A DNA stretch of 8,089 bases from Clostridia bacterium (GTDB lineage: Bacteria > Bacillota > Clostridia > UBA1381 > UMGS1253), in the NCBI GenBank assembly GCA_017411585.1, contig JAFQPV010000075.1, positions 1-8,089 of the forward strand, written 5' to 3'. Position 1 is the stretch's first letter, and each line of letters opens with the position of its first letter. The notes beneath the pieces were generated by a model that was not told where the DNA came from, made no database searches, and saw only the letters and a list, made by a program, of their open reading frames with translations. Below, piece after piece: positions 1 through 5,858 of the stretch. The position numbers and the translations under genes are program-made.

Positions 1-1407
1 ACAAACCTACCCACACCCGGGTCATAGTATCTTGCGCGCAGGTAGATAAAGCCTGTTTCCTCGTCGTAATATTCGCCATTATAGCGGAATGGGTTTAGTG
101 TATTGCCGCCGGTTGGGTTTCCGAAATCATCATAGTCATAGCCTTCGATGTTGCCGTGCCAATCCTGGTAATAGAAGTTTGCTACAGATTCCGGTGTCTT
201 ATAGGCAATGAGCTCCAAACCACGGTAGTAGGTTGTGCCTGCGGTTGAATTTTCACCTTCCCAGACAATGTTTGCACCGTCATAAACAAAGGCTTTGTTA
301 TTCTTTGTCTGTCTAAGTCCGTTACCGTCGTAGGTATAAGTGGTTGTGGCACCATTTACGGTTGCGCTGCTCATACGACCAAGCACGTCAAATGTAAAGG
401 TGTCTGTGGTAAAGGTTGGAGCACCGACAACTGTCAAGGTTTCTGACAGCGTTTCTGTCGGCTCTGCGGTTTCCGGCATATGTGTACGCTCAATCAAATT
501 ACCGTTATTATCATATTTGTAAGCGCTTACAATATTGTCAGCAAAATCTGCTTCACGAATCAAACGGTTATTCATATCGTAGTAATAACGATAGGTGCTA
601 CCATCCTTTGTCATTTCGCTGCGGTTACCATAGATATCATATTTATACGTTGCGCCGTCACCGGAGGCAAGGGCGCCTGTTTCATTGTAGGTATAATTAA
701 TCGCGCCTTCGCTGTCTGTAACGCGCTTTACATTACCGTCATTGTAATAAGTCAGCGTGTATGTATTTGCGCCACTAAATTTGCTTACAAGGCGGTTTTG
801 CGCATCATACGACATCGTTGCAGTAGTTGTACCGTTATTTACACTTGTTAGGTTGCTGTTTGCATCGTATGTATACGAGGTTGTACCAAACGCGCTATCA
901 CTTACGGTCAACATTCTGCCCAAGCTATCGTAGGTATAGCTTGTATTTATATTGATGCTTGGTGCAACAAAGCTTGTTCTGTTGCCGTTGGCATCATATG
1001 TATACGTTTTCACAATATCGCCTTTGGTTTCACTCAAAAGCAGACCTCTTACATCATAATTATACACGGTTGTGCCGCTTGTGTCAATCATTTGTGTAAC
1101 GTTACCGTTGTAGTCATACGCATATTGTACCGATTCCGTTTCCTTACCTTCCTGCGCTGCGGTGAGGGATAAGGTTCTGCCTAGACCGTCATAGGTATAG
1201 GTGGTAACAGCACCGTTTCGGTCGGTTTTTGATGTAAGCTGATTTAAGTTATCATATGCATTTGTTTCGCTGTTACCCATCGGGTCGGTCGTAGAGAACA
1301 AACGCCCTAAATCATCATAAGTATAGCTTGTGATTTGCGTAAATTCATCTGCTTCTGCCGTCAGGCTGTCAAAGCCAAGTGCAAAGGAAGCCGTTCTGCC
1401 GCCCGGG
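1..1407 (-). CDS. RHS/YD-repeat protein, C-terminal core portion (partial, runs off left edge)
   Basis: Reading the minus strand from about 1405 down to 1 gives one uninterrupted frame of some 467 codons with no stop. It consists of about 17 YD repeats of the form YxYDxxGRL or YxYDxNGN. Examples are SYTYDDLGRL, TYTYDGLGRT, KTYTYDANGNRT and YKYDNNGNLIE. It ends with the RHS-core signature FRYNGEYYDEETGFIYLR followed by ARYYDPGVGRF, exactly at the window edge. In this family the beta-barrel shell built of YD repeats encloses a variable C-terminal tip, often a toxin, that follows this signature, so the tip should lie to the left of position 1. There is no start codon with a ribosome-binding site in this frame. 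The upstream part continues in another frame across a one-base break near 1405-1407. The RHS assignment is very secure; whether the gene is functional is doubtful. Confidence 0.9.
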
Positions 1408-1631
1408 TATAGGTATATTTTGTAATCTGATTGCCGATTTTCGCTGCGATTACACGATTGCGGCTGTCATAGACGTTTTGCGCAGTACGGTAGCTTGTTG
1501 CGCCGGTATAAGTATCTGTACGTGTATTATTGCCGTTTGCATCGTAATAATATTTTACGCGCGCGCCGCCGTCCGTGTCCACATACTGCTCTGTCAGCAT
1601 ACCGGCTTTGTTATAATTAAAGCGTGTTATC
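1361..1631 (-). pseudogene. Upstream fragment of the RHS/YD-repeat gene, frameshifted and 5'-truncated
   Basis: This minus-strand frame encodes further YD repeats: FNYNKAGML, VKYYYDANGNNTRTDTYTG, NVYDSRNRV, then QITKYTYT. After KYTYT the frame drifts into non-repeat residues and stops at 1361. Moving to the other frame at the CCC run (plus-strand GGG, 1405-1407) restores a sensible sequence, TPGGRTASFALGFDSL, leading into the next repeats. One missing C therefore explains the break: a true frameshift or a homopolymer sequencing error. The same frame stays open to an ATG at 1684, but residues upstream of about 1631 are antisense to the discoidin-domain gene and do not look like RHS. That ATG has no ribosome-binding site, so it is not taken as the start. 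The real N-terminal half, including any signal peptide, is absent. Confidence 0.8.
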
Positions 1632-2258
1632 GTGGACGGCGTTATCAACGAAGAAATTTTCAATCGCTGGGCAATGAACGGCACCGGCGGCTGGATTCAG
1701 ATGGATTTCGGCAGCGTGAAGAATCTGCATTCCATGGGCTTTGCCGGCGTGTATATGACGGACCGTGACTACCTCTTCAGCGTCGAGGTTTCCGCCGACG
1801 GCGAAAATTGGACAACAGTGGAGGAGTACGGTGCAAAGCGCAACGATGATATCATGGTGATTCTGCCGATGGGCGATGTGCAGGCGCGTTATGTGCGTAT
1901 GAATGCCAAGGGCACAACCAAGACCGGCTGGAATACATGGGCAGAGGTACGCTTCTACGAAAATGAAGCACAGCAAAATGCAGATATGGCGCTCTGGCCG
2001 TATTACTTTACGGAAATTATTTCCGGCAAGGTAGGCGATTCTTGCCTGGTTGCGATGAATAATTACGATGATGCAGGCAATCTTTTGCCGCTCGATGAAA
2101 GCATCAGCATTGCATTCAGTGTAACAAACACGAGCGTTGCAAGCGTCGATGCAAACGGCAATGTGACACTTTTAAAGCCGGGCAAAACCGAGCTTGTGAT
2201 TCGAATTGACAGCTACCATGTGACACGAACAATCAAGGTGCCGATTGAATGCAAATAG
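1632..2258 (+). CDS. C-terminal part of a secreted F5/8 type C (discoidin) and Ig-like (BIG2) domain protein, 5'-truncated
   Basis: About 208 residues are open on the plus strand. Residues 1-112 resemble an F5/8 type C carbohydrate-binding domain: VDGVINEEIFNRW, GGWIQMDFGSVKNL, FSVEVSADGENWTTV, RYVRMNAKG and a closing WAEVRFYE strand. Residues 120-208 resemble a bacterial BIG2 Ig-like domain (SVTNTSVASVDANGNVTLLK, then PGKTELVIR). These modules usually form the C-terminal end of extracellular glycoside hydrolases or adhesins, but no catalytic domain is visible, so the parent protein cannot be named. The first 30-40 residues of the discoidin fold are missing. The frame has a TAA at 1614-1616, and the only candidate start, GTG at 1632, has no ribosome-binding site. 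The gene is therefore cut at the junction with the RHS gene, not a genuine short gene. Confidence 0.7.
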   Translation: MDGVINEEIFNRWAMNGTGGWIQMDFGSVKNLHSMGFAGVYMTDRDYLFSVEVSADGENWTTVEEYGAKRNDDIMVILPMGDVQARYVRMNAKGTTKTGWNTWAEVRFYENEAQQNADMALWPYYFTEIISGKVGDSCLVAMNNYDDAGNLLPLDESISIAFSVTNTSVASVDANGNVTLLKPGKTELVIRIDSYHVTRTIKVPIECK

Positions 2259-2265
2259 AGAAATA

Positions 2266-2293
2266 AAAAAAAGGAGCCGAGGCTCCTTTTTTT
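2266..2293. terminator. Bidirectional intrinsic terminator between converging genes
   Basis: A perfect inverted repeat, AAAAAAAGGAGC / GCTCCTTTTTTT, has 12 base pairs around a CGAG loop. It ends in a T-run on either strand. It starts 8 bases after the plus-strand TAG (2256-2258) and abuts the minus-strand TAA (2295-2297), so it can terminate both transcripts. Confidence 0.93.
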
Positions 2294-2294
2294 A

Positions 2295-4091
2295 TTACTT
2301 TTGTGTCCACTTAACTTCCAAACCTAAAGATTCGCTTGCAAAGCGCAGCGGCACCATTGTGCGGTCACTTCTTGTTGCCGGAGGTACATCCAATACAACG
2401 GTTTCGCCGTTTGCGGTTGCGTTCGGGTTATTTAAGAACATGATGATTTGCGTGTTGTTTTTTGTGATGGTGATTTTCTGTGTCGCCTCAATCCAGCCGA
2501 CCTCGGCGCCGACCGTTTCGGAAAGCGCACGAATCGGGATGAGCGTTCTGCCGTTTTCAATCACCGGATACACGCTGTCATACTTTTCAAAGTCAACATC
2601 CTCGCCGTTGTATACGACGCGGATGCGTCCGCCTGCCGCTGTTTCATCGATAACCTCAATCACCTGCGGCTTGTTTGCTGCCGCGATGCAGTATTCGATG
2701 TAGCCGGTCGGTGTCATGAAGATGCAGCCTTGCTCTTTTAAGTACAAGATTGCCTGCTCAAATACGGCAGAGTCAGCTCCGTCGTGGTTGAAGGCGTGAA
2801 TCTGTACCACATAGTACGGCTTGCCCGGGTTTTTGGAGTAGGTTTCCTGAATGGCGGTGAGCGCATCCTTTCCGCTTACCTCCATGTTCAAACGGTTGCC
2901 TAAATTGTACGCGCTGTTTAATTTCGAATTACCGTATTGCACGGAGGTGATTTTATCGGCGAATTTTGTGTTGACAAGGTTGATAAATGTATCGTCAATC
3001 TTGTTGTACGGCGCGCCGACGCTCTGGATGGTGATGCCGTGTGCGGCAAATAAATCTATGCCGTGGTTTAAATACATTTCCATGTCCTCGGCGCTTCTGC
3101 CGATGAAGTCGGCGTCGTTTTGGAATACGCCGTCGACATATTTACCGTCGTGCTTGTAGCCGTGGTGCCAGATTTCAAAGCCATTGTCCACCCAGGTTTT
3201 GATTTCTGCCCATTGTGCATCTGTAAAATCTTCGCATTTGTAGGTAATTGCACCGAAGCCGGCAACGAGGCCGTGCTTATGCATGACTTCGTATACGGAT
3301 TTAAAGGCTTCGTAGTTTGCTACAGTCAAATCATCTACCTTTAAAATTACAACGGATTCACCGTTCGGACCTGCAATATAAGGTGCTTTTACTGCTGTGG
3401 ACGGGGTGATTGCCGGTGTTTCCGGTTTCGGTTCTTCTGGCTTTGGCTCTTCCGGCTTCGGTGCAGGTGTTGCATTTTCGTCTAACTTTTCGCCGGAGGT
3501 GGAAATTACGATATCATCCCAGTAGGTGCATTTTGTGTTGTCGATGGTCTGGAAAAAGCGGATGTCCAGCTTGGTGGTGTCCGTAATCGGCTTTAATTCA
3601 CCCTTGGCCGCTTCCTTGCCGTCCTTGTAGCTCACGAAGGTGAGCGTTTCAAAATTGAGCTCGTGCTTTACCTCGCACCAGTCGGCTTTGTTGCCGCCAA
3701 CTAAGGCGGCATTGAGTGCACCGTCGGTATAGAGCTGAATCGAGCAGGATGCACCGCCCGAGGTCTTTGCCTTTGCGGCAATGGTCAAATCCTTTAAGCC
3801 GGTGATGTCGATGTACTTTACCACGCGCGGACCGGTTTTGCCGTCTGCCGTGATGGTGAATTTGAGCATCTTGTTGTCGGTATCATCCGATTCTACGATG
3901 CCCCAGGCTTCTTTGTCGTCGTTTTTGGTTACGACATCGTATTTGCTGTTTTTTGTGTCGATGACTGTGCCTTCTTCGTAGCCTTCGAAGTTATCTTCAA
4001 AGAGTACGGTTTCCGCCGCTGTTGCGCCAAGTCCGCCCAAAAGGGAAACCAGCAGCATAAGCGAAAGTGTAATGCTTAAAAGTTTTTTCAT
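2295..4091 (-). CDS. Secreted NodB-like (polysaccharide deacetylase-fold) protein with carbohydrate-binding-like and stalk domains
   Basis: A 598-residue extracellular protein. The start is the ATG at 4091 because AGGAGGT lies 8 bases upstream; an in-frame ATG at 4124 adds only 11 residues and has no such site. Residues 1-26 are a signal peptide (MKKLLSITLSLMLLVSLLGG, ATAA). Residues 28-200 form a beta-rich domain opening FEDNFEGYEEG and closing TYWDDIVIS, like jelly-roll carbohydrate-binding modules. Residues 208-230 are a Pro/Glu/Lys linker. Residues 246-470 are NodB-like: base and metal Asp at D253-D254 (KVDDLT), metal His at H310 and H314 (HGYKH), APY at 360-362, and the candidate acid H432 (VQIHA). 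Residues 485-598 are a copper-amine-oxidase N-terminal-type stalk domain (RTLIPIRALSE, RTMVPLRFASESLG). The predicted role is deacetylation of a wall or environmental glycan; the substrate is unknown. It is a paralogue of the next gene to the right, which lacks the N-terminal module. Confidence 0.88.
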   Translation of the reverse strand: MKKLLSITLSLMLLVSLLGGLGATAAETVLFEDNFEGYEEGTVIDTKNSKYDVVTKNDDKEAWGIVESDDTDNKMLKFTITADGKTGPRVVKYIDITGLKDLTIAAKAKTSGGASCSIQLYTDGALNAALVGGNKADWCEVKHELNFETLTFVSYKDGKEAAKGELKPITDTTKLDIRFFQTIDNTKCTYWDDIVISTSGEKLDENATPAPKPEEPKPEEPKPETPAITPSTAVKAPYIAGPNGESVVILKVDDLTVANYEAFKSVYEVMHKHGLVAGFGAITYKCEDFTDAQWAEIKTWVDNGFEIWHHGYKHDGKYVDGVFQNDADFIGRSAEDMEMYLNHGIDLFAAHGITIQSVGAPYNKIDDTFINLVNTKFADKITSVQYGNSKLNSAYNLGNRLNMEVSGKDALTAIQETYSKNPGKPYYVVQIHAFNHDGADSAVFEQAILYLKEQGCIFMTPTGYIEYCIAAANKPQVIEVIDETAAGGRIRVVYNGEDVDFEKYDSVYPVIENGRTLIPIRALSETVGAEVGWIEATQKITITKNNTQIIMFLNNPNATANGETVVLDVPPATRSDRTMVPLRFASESLGLEVKWTQK

Positions 4092-4098
4092 AGGTATT

Positions 4099-4105
4099 AC
4101 CTCCT
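4099..4105 (-). promoter_or_regulatory. Ribosome-binding site fixing the start of the 598-residue NodB-like gene
   Basis: The minus strand reads AGGAGGT, 8 bases before the ATG at 4091. It selects this ATG over the in-frame ATG at 4124, which has no purine-rich site before it. Confidence 0.88.
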
Positions 4106-4119
4106 TATGACTTAATTTT

Positions 4120-4146
4120 ATCATAAATAAAAAGAGAAAACATCAA
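4120..4146 (-). promoter_or_regulatory. Possible weak sigma-A-type promoter for the 598-residue NodB-like gene
   Basis: On the minus strand TTGATG (4141-4146) is followed after 15 bases by TATGAT (4120-4125), about 30 bases before the ATG. The spacing is shorter than the usual 17. TGATAA gives 17 bases but a poorer match, and TAAAAT at 4115-4120 is another option. The region is AT-rich, so a chance match is possible. Confidence 0.35.
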
Positions 4147-4183
4147 GATTTTTGCCAATTTCTCCTTTTTAGAAGATGTGCAT

Positions 4184-4216
4184 AAAAAAAGATATGCATT
4201 TTAGTGAAAATGCATA
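4184..4216 (-). terminator. Hairpin with T-run upstream of the 598-residue NodB-like gene
   Basis: The stem TATGCATTTT / AAAATGCATA has 10 pairs around a 4-base loop. On the minus strand it is followed by TTTTTTT (4184-4190) and then ATGCA. It is shaped like an intrinsic terminator and lies about 93 bases before the start codon. A related hairpin stands at 5773-5807 before the paralogous gene. It probably stops read-through from the right; an attenuator role is less likely but not excluded. Confidence 0.65.
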
Positions 4217-4261
4217 ATGGAAAAAGAAAATGAAATGATTCTTCGATTTAGAATTATGTTC

Positions 4262-4332
4262 GTAGGGGTGGTTCACGAATCGCCCGTTTATTTCCTGCCA
4301 TATTCGCGGCGCGCCGAGTCGTCACACCCTAC
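4262..4332. repeat. 71-bp GTAGGG...CCCTAC repeat unit 1
   Basis: The unit starts GTAGGGG and ends CACCCTAC, giving short terminal inverted repeats. The left half folds into GGGTGGTTC / GAATCGCCC (4266-4274 with 4277-4285), with two G-T wobbles. The sequence from 4262 on nearly matches the reverse complement of the right end of unit 3 (GTAGGGGCGATTCACGAAT), with two differences. The right half keeps only a palindromic core, CGGCGCGCCG at 4307-4316. No transposase is present. It resembles a small non-autonomous, REP/MITE-like element. Confidence 0.65.
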
Positions 4333-4354
4333 AAGTACGAATTGAACTAACACC
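4333..4354. repeat. Conserved 22-bp linker between repeat units
   Basis: AAGTACGAATTGAACTAACACC joins the CCCTAC end of unit 1 to the GTAGGG start of unit 2. Its first 12 bases are identical to the linker at 5836-5858, which also lies between a CCTAC end and a GTAGGG start, so linker and units form one composite repeat. Confidence 0.6.
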
Positions 4355-4425
4355 GTAGGGCAGGGGCTTGCTCCTGCCGCAAATAAGGTGAAAAAATAGG
4401 GAACGACACACAGGTCGTTCCCTAC
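4355..4425. repeat. 71-bp GTAGGG...CCCTAC repeat unit 2
   Basis: The unit has the same length and ends as unit 1 but different stems. The left half forms GGCAGGGGC / GCTCCTGCC (4359-4367 with 4370-4378, one wobble). The right half forms TAGGGAACGAC / GTCGTTCCCTA (4397-4407 with 4414-4424), 11 perfect pairs. The ends are conserved while the stems differ yet remain self-complementary, which points to a family defined by structure. Confidence 0.65.
4391..4424 (-). terminator. Intrinsic terminator of the 402-residue NodB-like gene (right half of repeat unit 2)
   Basis: On the minus strand, 9 bases after the TAA (4434-4436), an 11-pair stem TAGGGAACGAC / GTCGTTCCCTA with a 6-base loop is followed by TTTTTT (plus-strand A-run 4391-4396). 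The hairpin is part of the repeat unit, so the repeat appears to supply the terminator. Confidence 0.82.
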
Positions 4426-4433
4426 GAATGCAT

Positions 4434-5642
4434 TTATTTTTGCGTATACTTTACTTCCAGACCGAGACTCTCGCTTGCAAAGCGCAGCGGCACCATGGTG
4501 CGGTCGTTTCTCGTTGCCGGTGCAACATCGAGTGTGACGGGCTTGCCGCCGACGGTTGCATCGGGATTGTCTAAAAACATAATGATTTGCGTGCCGCCCT
4601 TCGTGATGGTGATTTTCTTTGTTGCTTCGAGCCAATCCACCTTTGCGCCGACGGTTTCGGCGAGTGCGCGAATCGGAATTAAGGTTCTTCCGTTTTCAAT
4701 CACCGGATACACGCTGTCGTAGCTTTCAAAATCCACCTCTGTGCCGTTGTAGACCACGCGGATTTTACCGCCGACAGCCGTTTCGTCAATGACCTCGATG
4801 GTGTCGACACGGTTTGCCGCTTCTTCGCAGTATGCAAGATACTGCGACGGTGTCATAAACACGCAGCCGACCTCATCTTTCAGGTATACAATCGCTTCCT
4901 TGAGTGCATCGGGATCCTTTGCCTGCACGGCCGCGTGCATTTGCACCACGTAGTACGGTCTGTTCGGCGCTTTTTGGTAGTCGTCCTTGGCGGCTTCAAG
5001 CGCCGTCATACTGCCGTCTTCTAAATCTAGGCGGTTGCCAAGCTGATAGCAGTCGAAGCTTAAATTCTTTTCTGTCATAAACGCCGGCTTTTTTGCGTTG
5101 AGCACAGATGTGATTTTGCCGTCAAATTTTTCGTTTAAGAGTGTTAAAAAGGTCTCATCAAAAATATTGTACGGCACACCGACGCTCTGCACCTTGATGC
5201 CGTGTGCGGCAAACAAATCAATGCCGTGATTGATATACATTTCCATTTTATCGGCGCTTCTGCCGATAAAGTCGGCATCGTTTTGGAACTTTCCGTCGAT
5301 GTACACGCCGTCGTGGTCGTAGCCGTGGTGCCAGATTTCAAAACCGTTTTCTACCCAGCCTTCCACCGCGGCCCATTGCGCGTCCGTAAAGCCTTCACAT
5401 CTGTGGGTGATGGCGCCAAAGCTGCCGACAACGCCGACTTTTGTAAATACATCGTACAGAAGCTGGAACTTGTCGAAGGTGGCGGGGGTTAAATCGTCTG
5501 CCTTGATAATGGCAATCGGTCTGTCGCCCGGCCCCGGGATCAGTGGCACTTTTTCCGCCGCGTCTGCGGCAGATACGCTTAGTCCGCTAACAAGCATCAT
5601 CAGCATAGAAAGTACAAGGAAGAGAGATATTTGTTTTTTCAT
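4434..5642 (-). CDS. Secreted NodB-like (polysaccharide deacetylase-fold) protein with C-terminal stalk domain
   Basis: A 402-residue extracellular protein. The start is the ATG at 5642, 7 bases after AGGAGG; an in-frame ATG at 5660 adds 6 residues and has no site. Residues 1-25 are a signal peptide (MKKQISLFLVLSMLMMLVSG, LSVSA). Residues 42-275 are NodB-like: D49-D50 (KADDLT), metal His at H106 and H110 (HGYDH), VPY at 156-158, and H236 (VQMHA). Residues 285-402 are a copper-amine-oxidase N-terminal-type stalk domain (RTLIPIRALAE, RTMVPLRFASESLG). It aligns end to end with the C-terminal two thirds of the left neighbour, including the final TQK, so the pair arose by duplication. It lacks the neighbour's N-terminal module and linker. 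The arginine usual before the PY motif is replaced. The predicted role is deacetylation of an extracellular glycan. It has its own promoter and terminator, so it is probably a single-gene transcript. Confidence 0.88.
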   Translation of the reverse strand: MKKQISLFLVLSMLMMLVSGLSVSAADAAEKVPLIPGPGDRPIAIIKADDLTPATFDKFQLLYDVFTKVGVVGSFGAITHRCEGFTDAQWAAVEGWVENGFEIWHHGYDHDGVYIDGKFQNDADFIGRSADKMEMYINHGIDLFAAHGIKVQSVGVPYNIFDETFLTLLNEKFDGKITSVLNAKKPAFMTEKNLSFDCYQLGNRLDLEDGSMTALEAAKDDYQKAPNRPYYVVQMHAAVQAKDPDALKEAIVYLKDEVGCVFMTPSQYLAYCEEAANRVDTIEVIDETAVGGKIRVVYNGTEVDFESYDSVYPVIENGRTLIPIRALAETVGAKVDWLEATKKITITKGGTQIIMFLDNPDATVGGKPVTLDVAPATRNDRTMVPLRFASESLGLEVKYTQK

Positions 5643-5649
5643 AGAAAAT

Positions 5650-5655
5650 CCTCCT
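5650..5655 (-). promoter_or_regulatory. Ribosome-binding site fixing the start of the 402-residue NodB-like gene
   Basis: The minus strand reads AGGAGG, 7 bases before the ATG at 5642. It decides against the in-frame ATG at 5660, which lies upstream of it. Confidence 0.88.
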
Positions 5656-5679
5656 AACAATCATTTACTGTATGTTTTG

Positions 5680-5688
5680 ATTATAGCA
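5680..5688 (-). promoter_or_regulatory. Extended -10 promoter element for the 402-residue NodB-like gene
   Basis: The minus strand reads TGCTATAAT: a perfect TATAAT (5680-5685) with the TG of an extended -10, about 38 bases before the ATG. No good -35 lies 17 bases upstream, as is common for extended -10 promoters. It lies downstream of the 5773-5807 hairpin, so that hairpin would not be in this transcript. Confidence 0.68.
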
Positions 5689-5772
5689 TAACGAAAGGGG
5701 AATGGGTAGAGTTTTTTTAGCACGAAAACAACAAAAAGTTACATCTTTTGAACATGAGTTGTTACTTTGCAT

Positions 5773-5807
5773 AAAAAAAGCTGTGCATTTTGGTGAAAAT
5801 GCACAGC
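5773..5807 (-). terminator. Hairpin with T-run upstream of the 402-residue NodB-like gene
   Basis: The stem GCTGTGCATTTT / AAAATGCACAGC has 12 perfect pairs around a GGTG loop. On the minus strand it is followed by TTTTTTT (5773-5779) and then ATGCA. It has full intrinsic-terminator form and is homologous to the hairpin at 4184-4216. It lies between the isocitrate dehydrogenase terminator and the promoter at 5680-5688, so it probably blocks read-through. Confidence 0.75.
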
Positions 5808-5811
5808 GGGC

Positions 5812-5835
5812 GGCAATGATAAATCATTGTCCTAC
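5812..5835. repeat. Half repeat unit (hairpin ending CCTAC)
   Basis: The hairpin GGCAATGAT / ATCATTGTC (5812-5820 with 5823-5831, one wobble) ends in CCTAC and directly precedes the linker, as unit 1 does in the other array. No GTAGGG lies 71 bases to the left, so this is a half unit. Its left side abuts the terminator hairpin. Confidence 0.5.
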
Positions 5836-5858
5836 AAGTACGAATTGGAGTCAGCATC
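5836..5858. repeat. Conserved 23-bp linker between repeat units (second copy)
   Basis: It begins AAGTACGAATTG, identical to the first 12 bases of the linker at 4333-4354, then diverges with one extra base. It joins a CCTAC end to a GTAGGGG start in the same way. Confidence 0.6.

Noticed and set aside
340..851. Several overlapping plus-strand frames opposite the RHS gene
   Set aside because: They are shadows of the regular YD-repeat codon pattern on the other strand, with no recognisable domain.
1632..1634. GTG as a genuine start of the discoidin-domain gene
   Set aside because: There is no ribosome-binding site, no signal peptide follows, and the domain begins mid-fold, so the gene is truncated here.
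4141..4165. TTGGCA as a -35 element for the 598-residue NodB-like gene
   Set aside because: It matches the consensus well, but there is no -10-like hexamer 16-18 bases downstream.
4307..4316. GC-rich palindrome CGGCGCGCCG as a recombination or replication site
   Set aside because: It is the centre of the right half of repeat unit 1 and needs no separate explanation. No recombinase or initiator gene is nearby.
4262..4425. Two 71-bp repeats separated by a 22-bp spacer, superficially CRISPR-like
   Set aside because: Units share only their ends and have different stems. Linkers are similar to each other, not unique, there are only two units, and no cas gene is present.
4288..4635. Minus-strand open frame overlapping the 3' end of the 402-residue NodB-like gene
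   Set aside because: It is out of frame with the conserved stalk domain and extends into repeat units, with no family resemblance.
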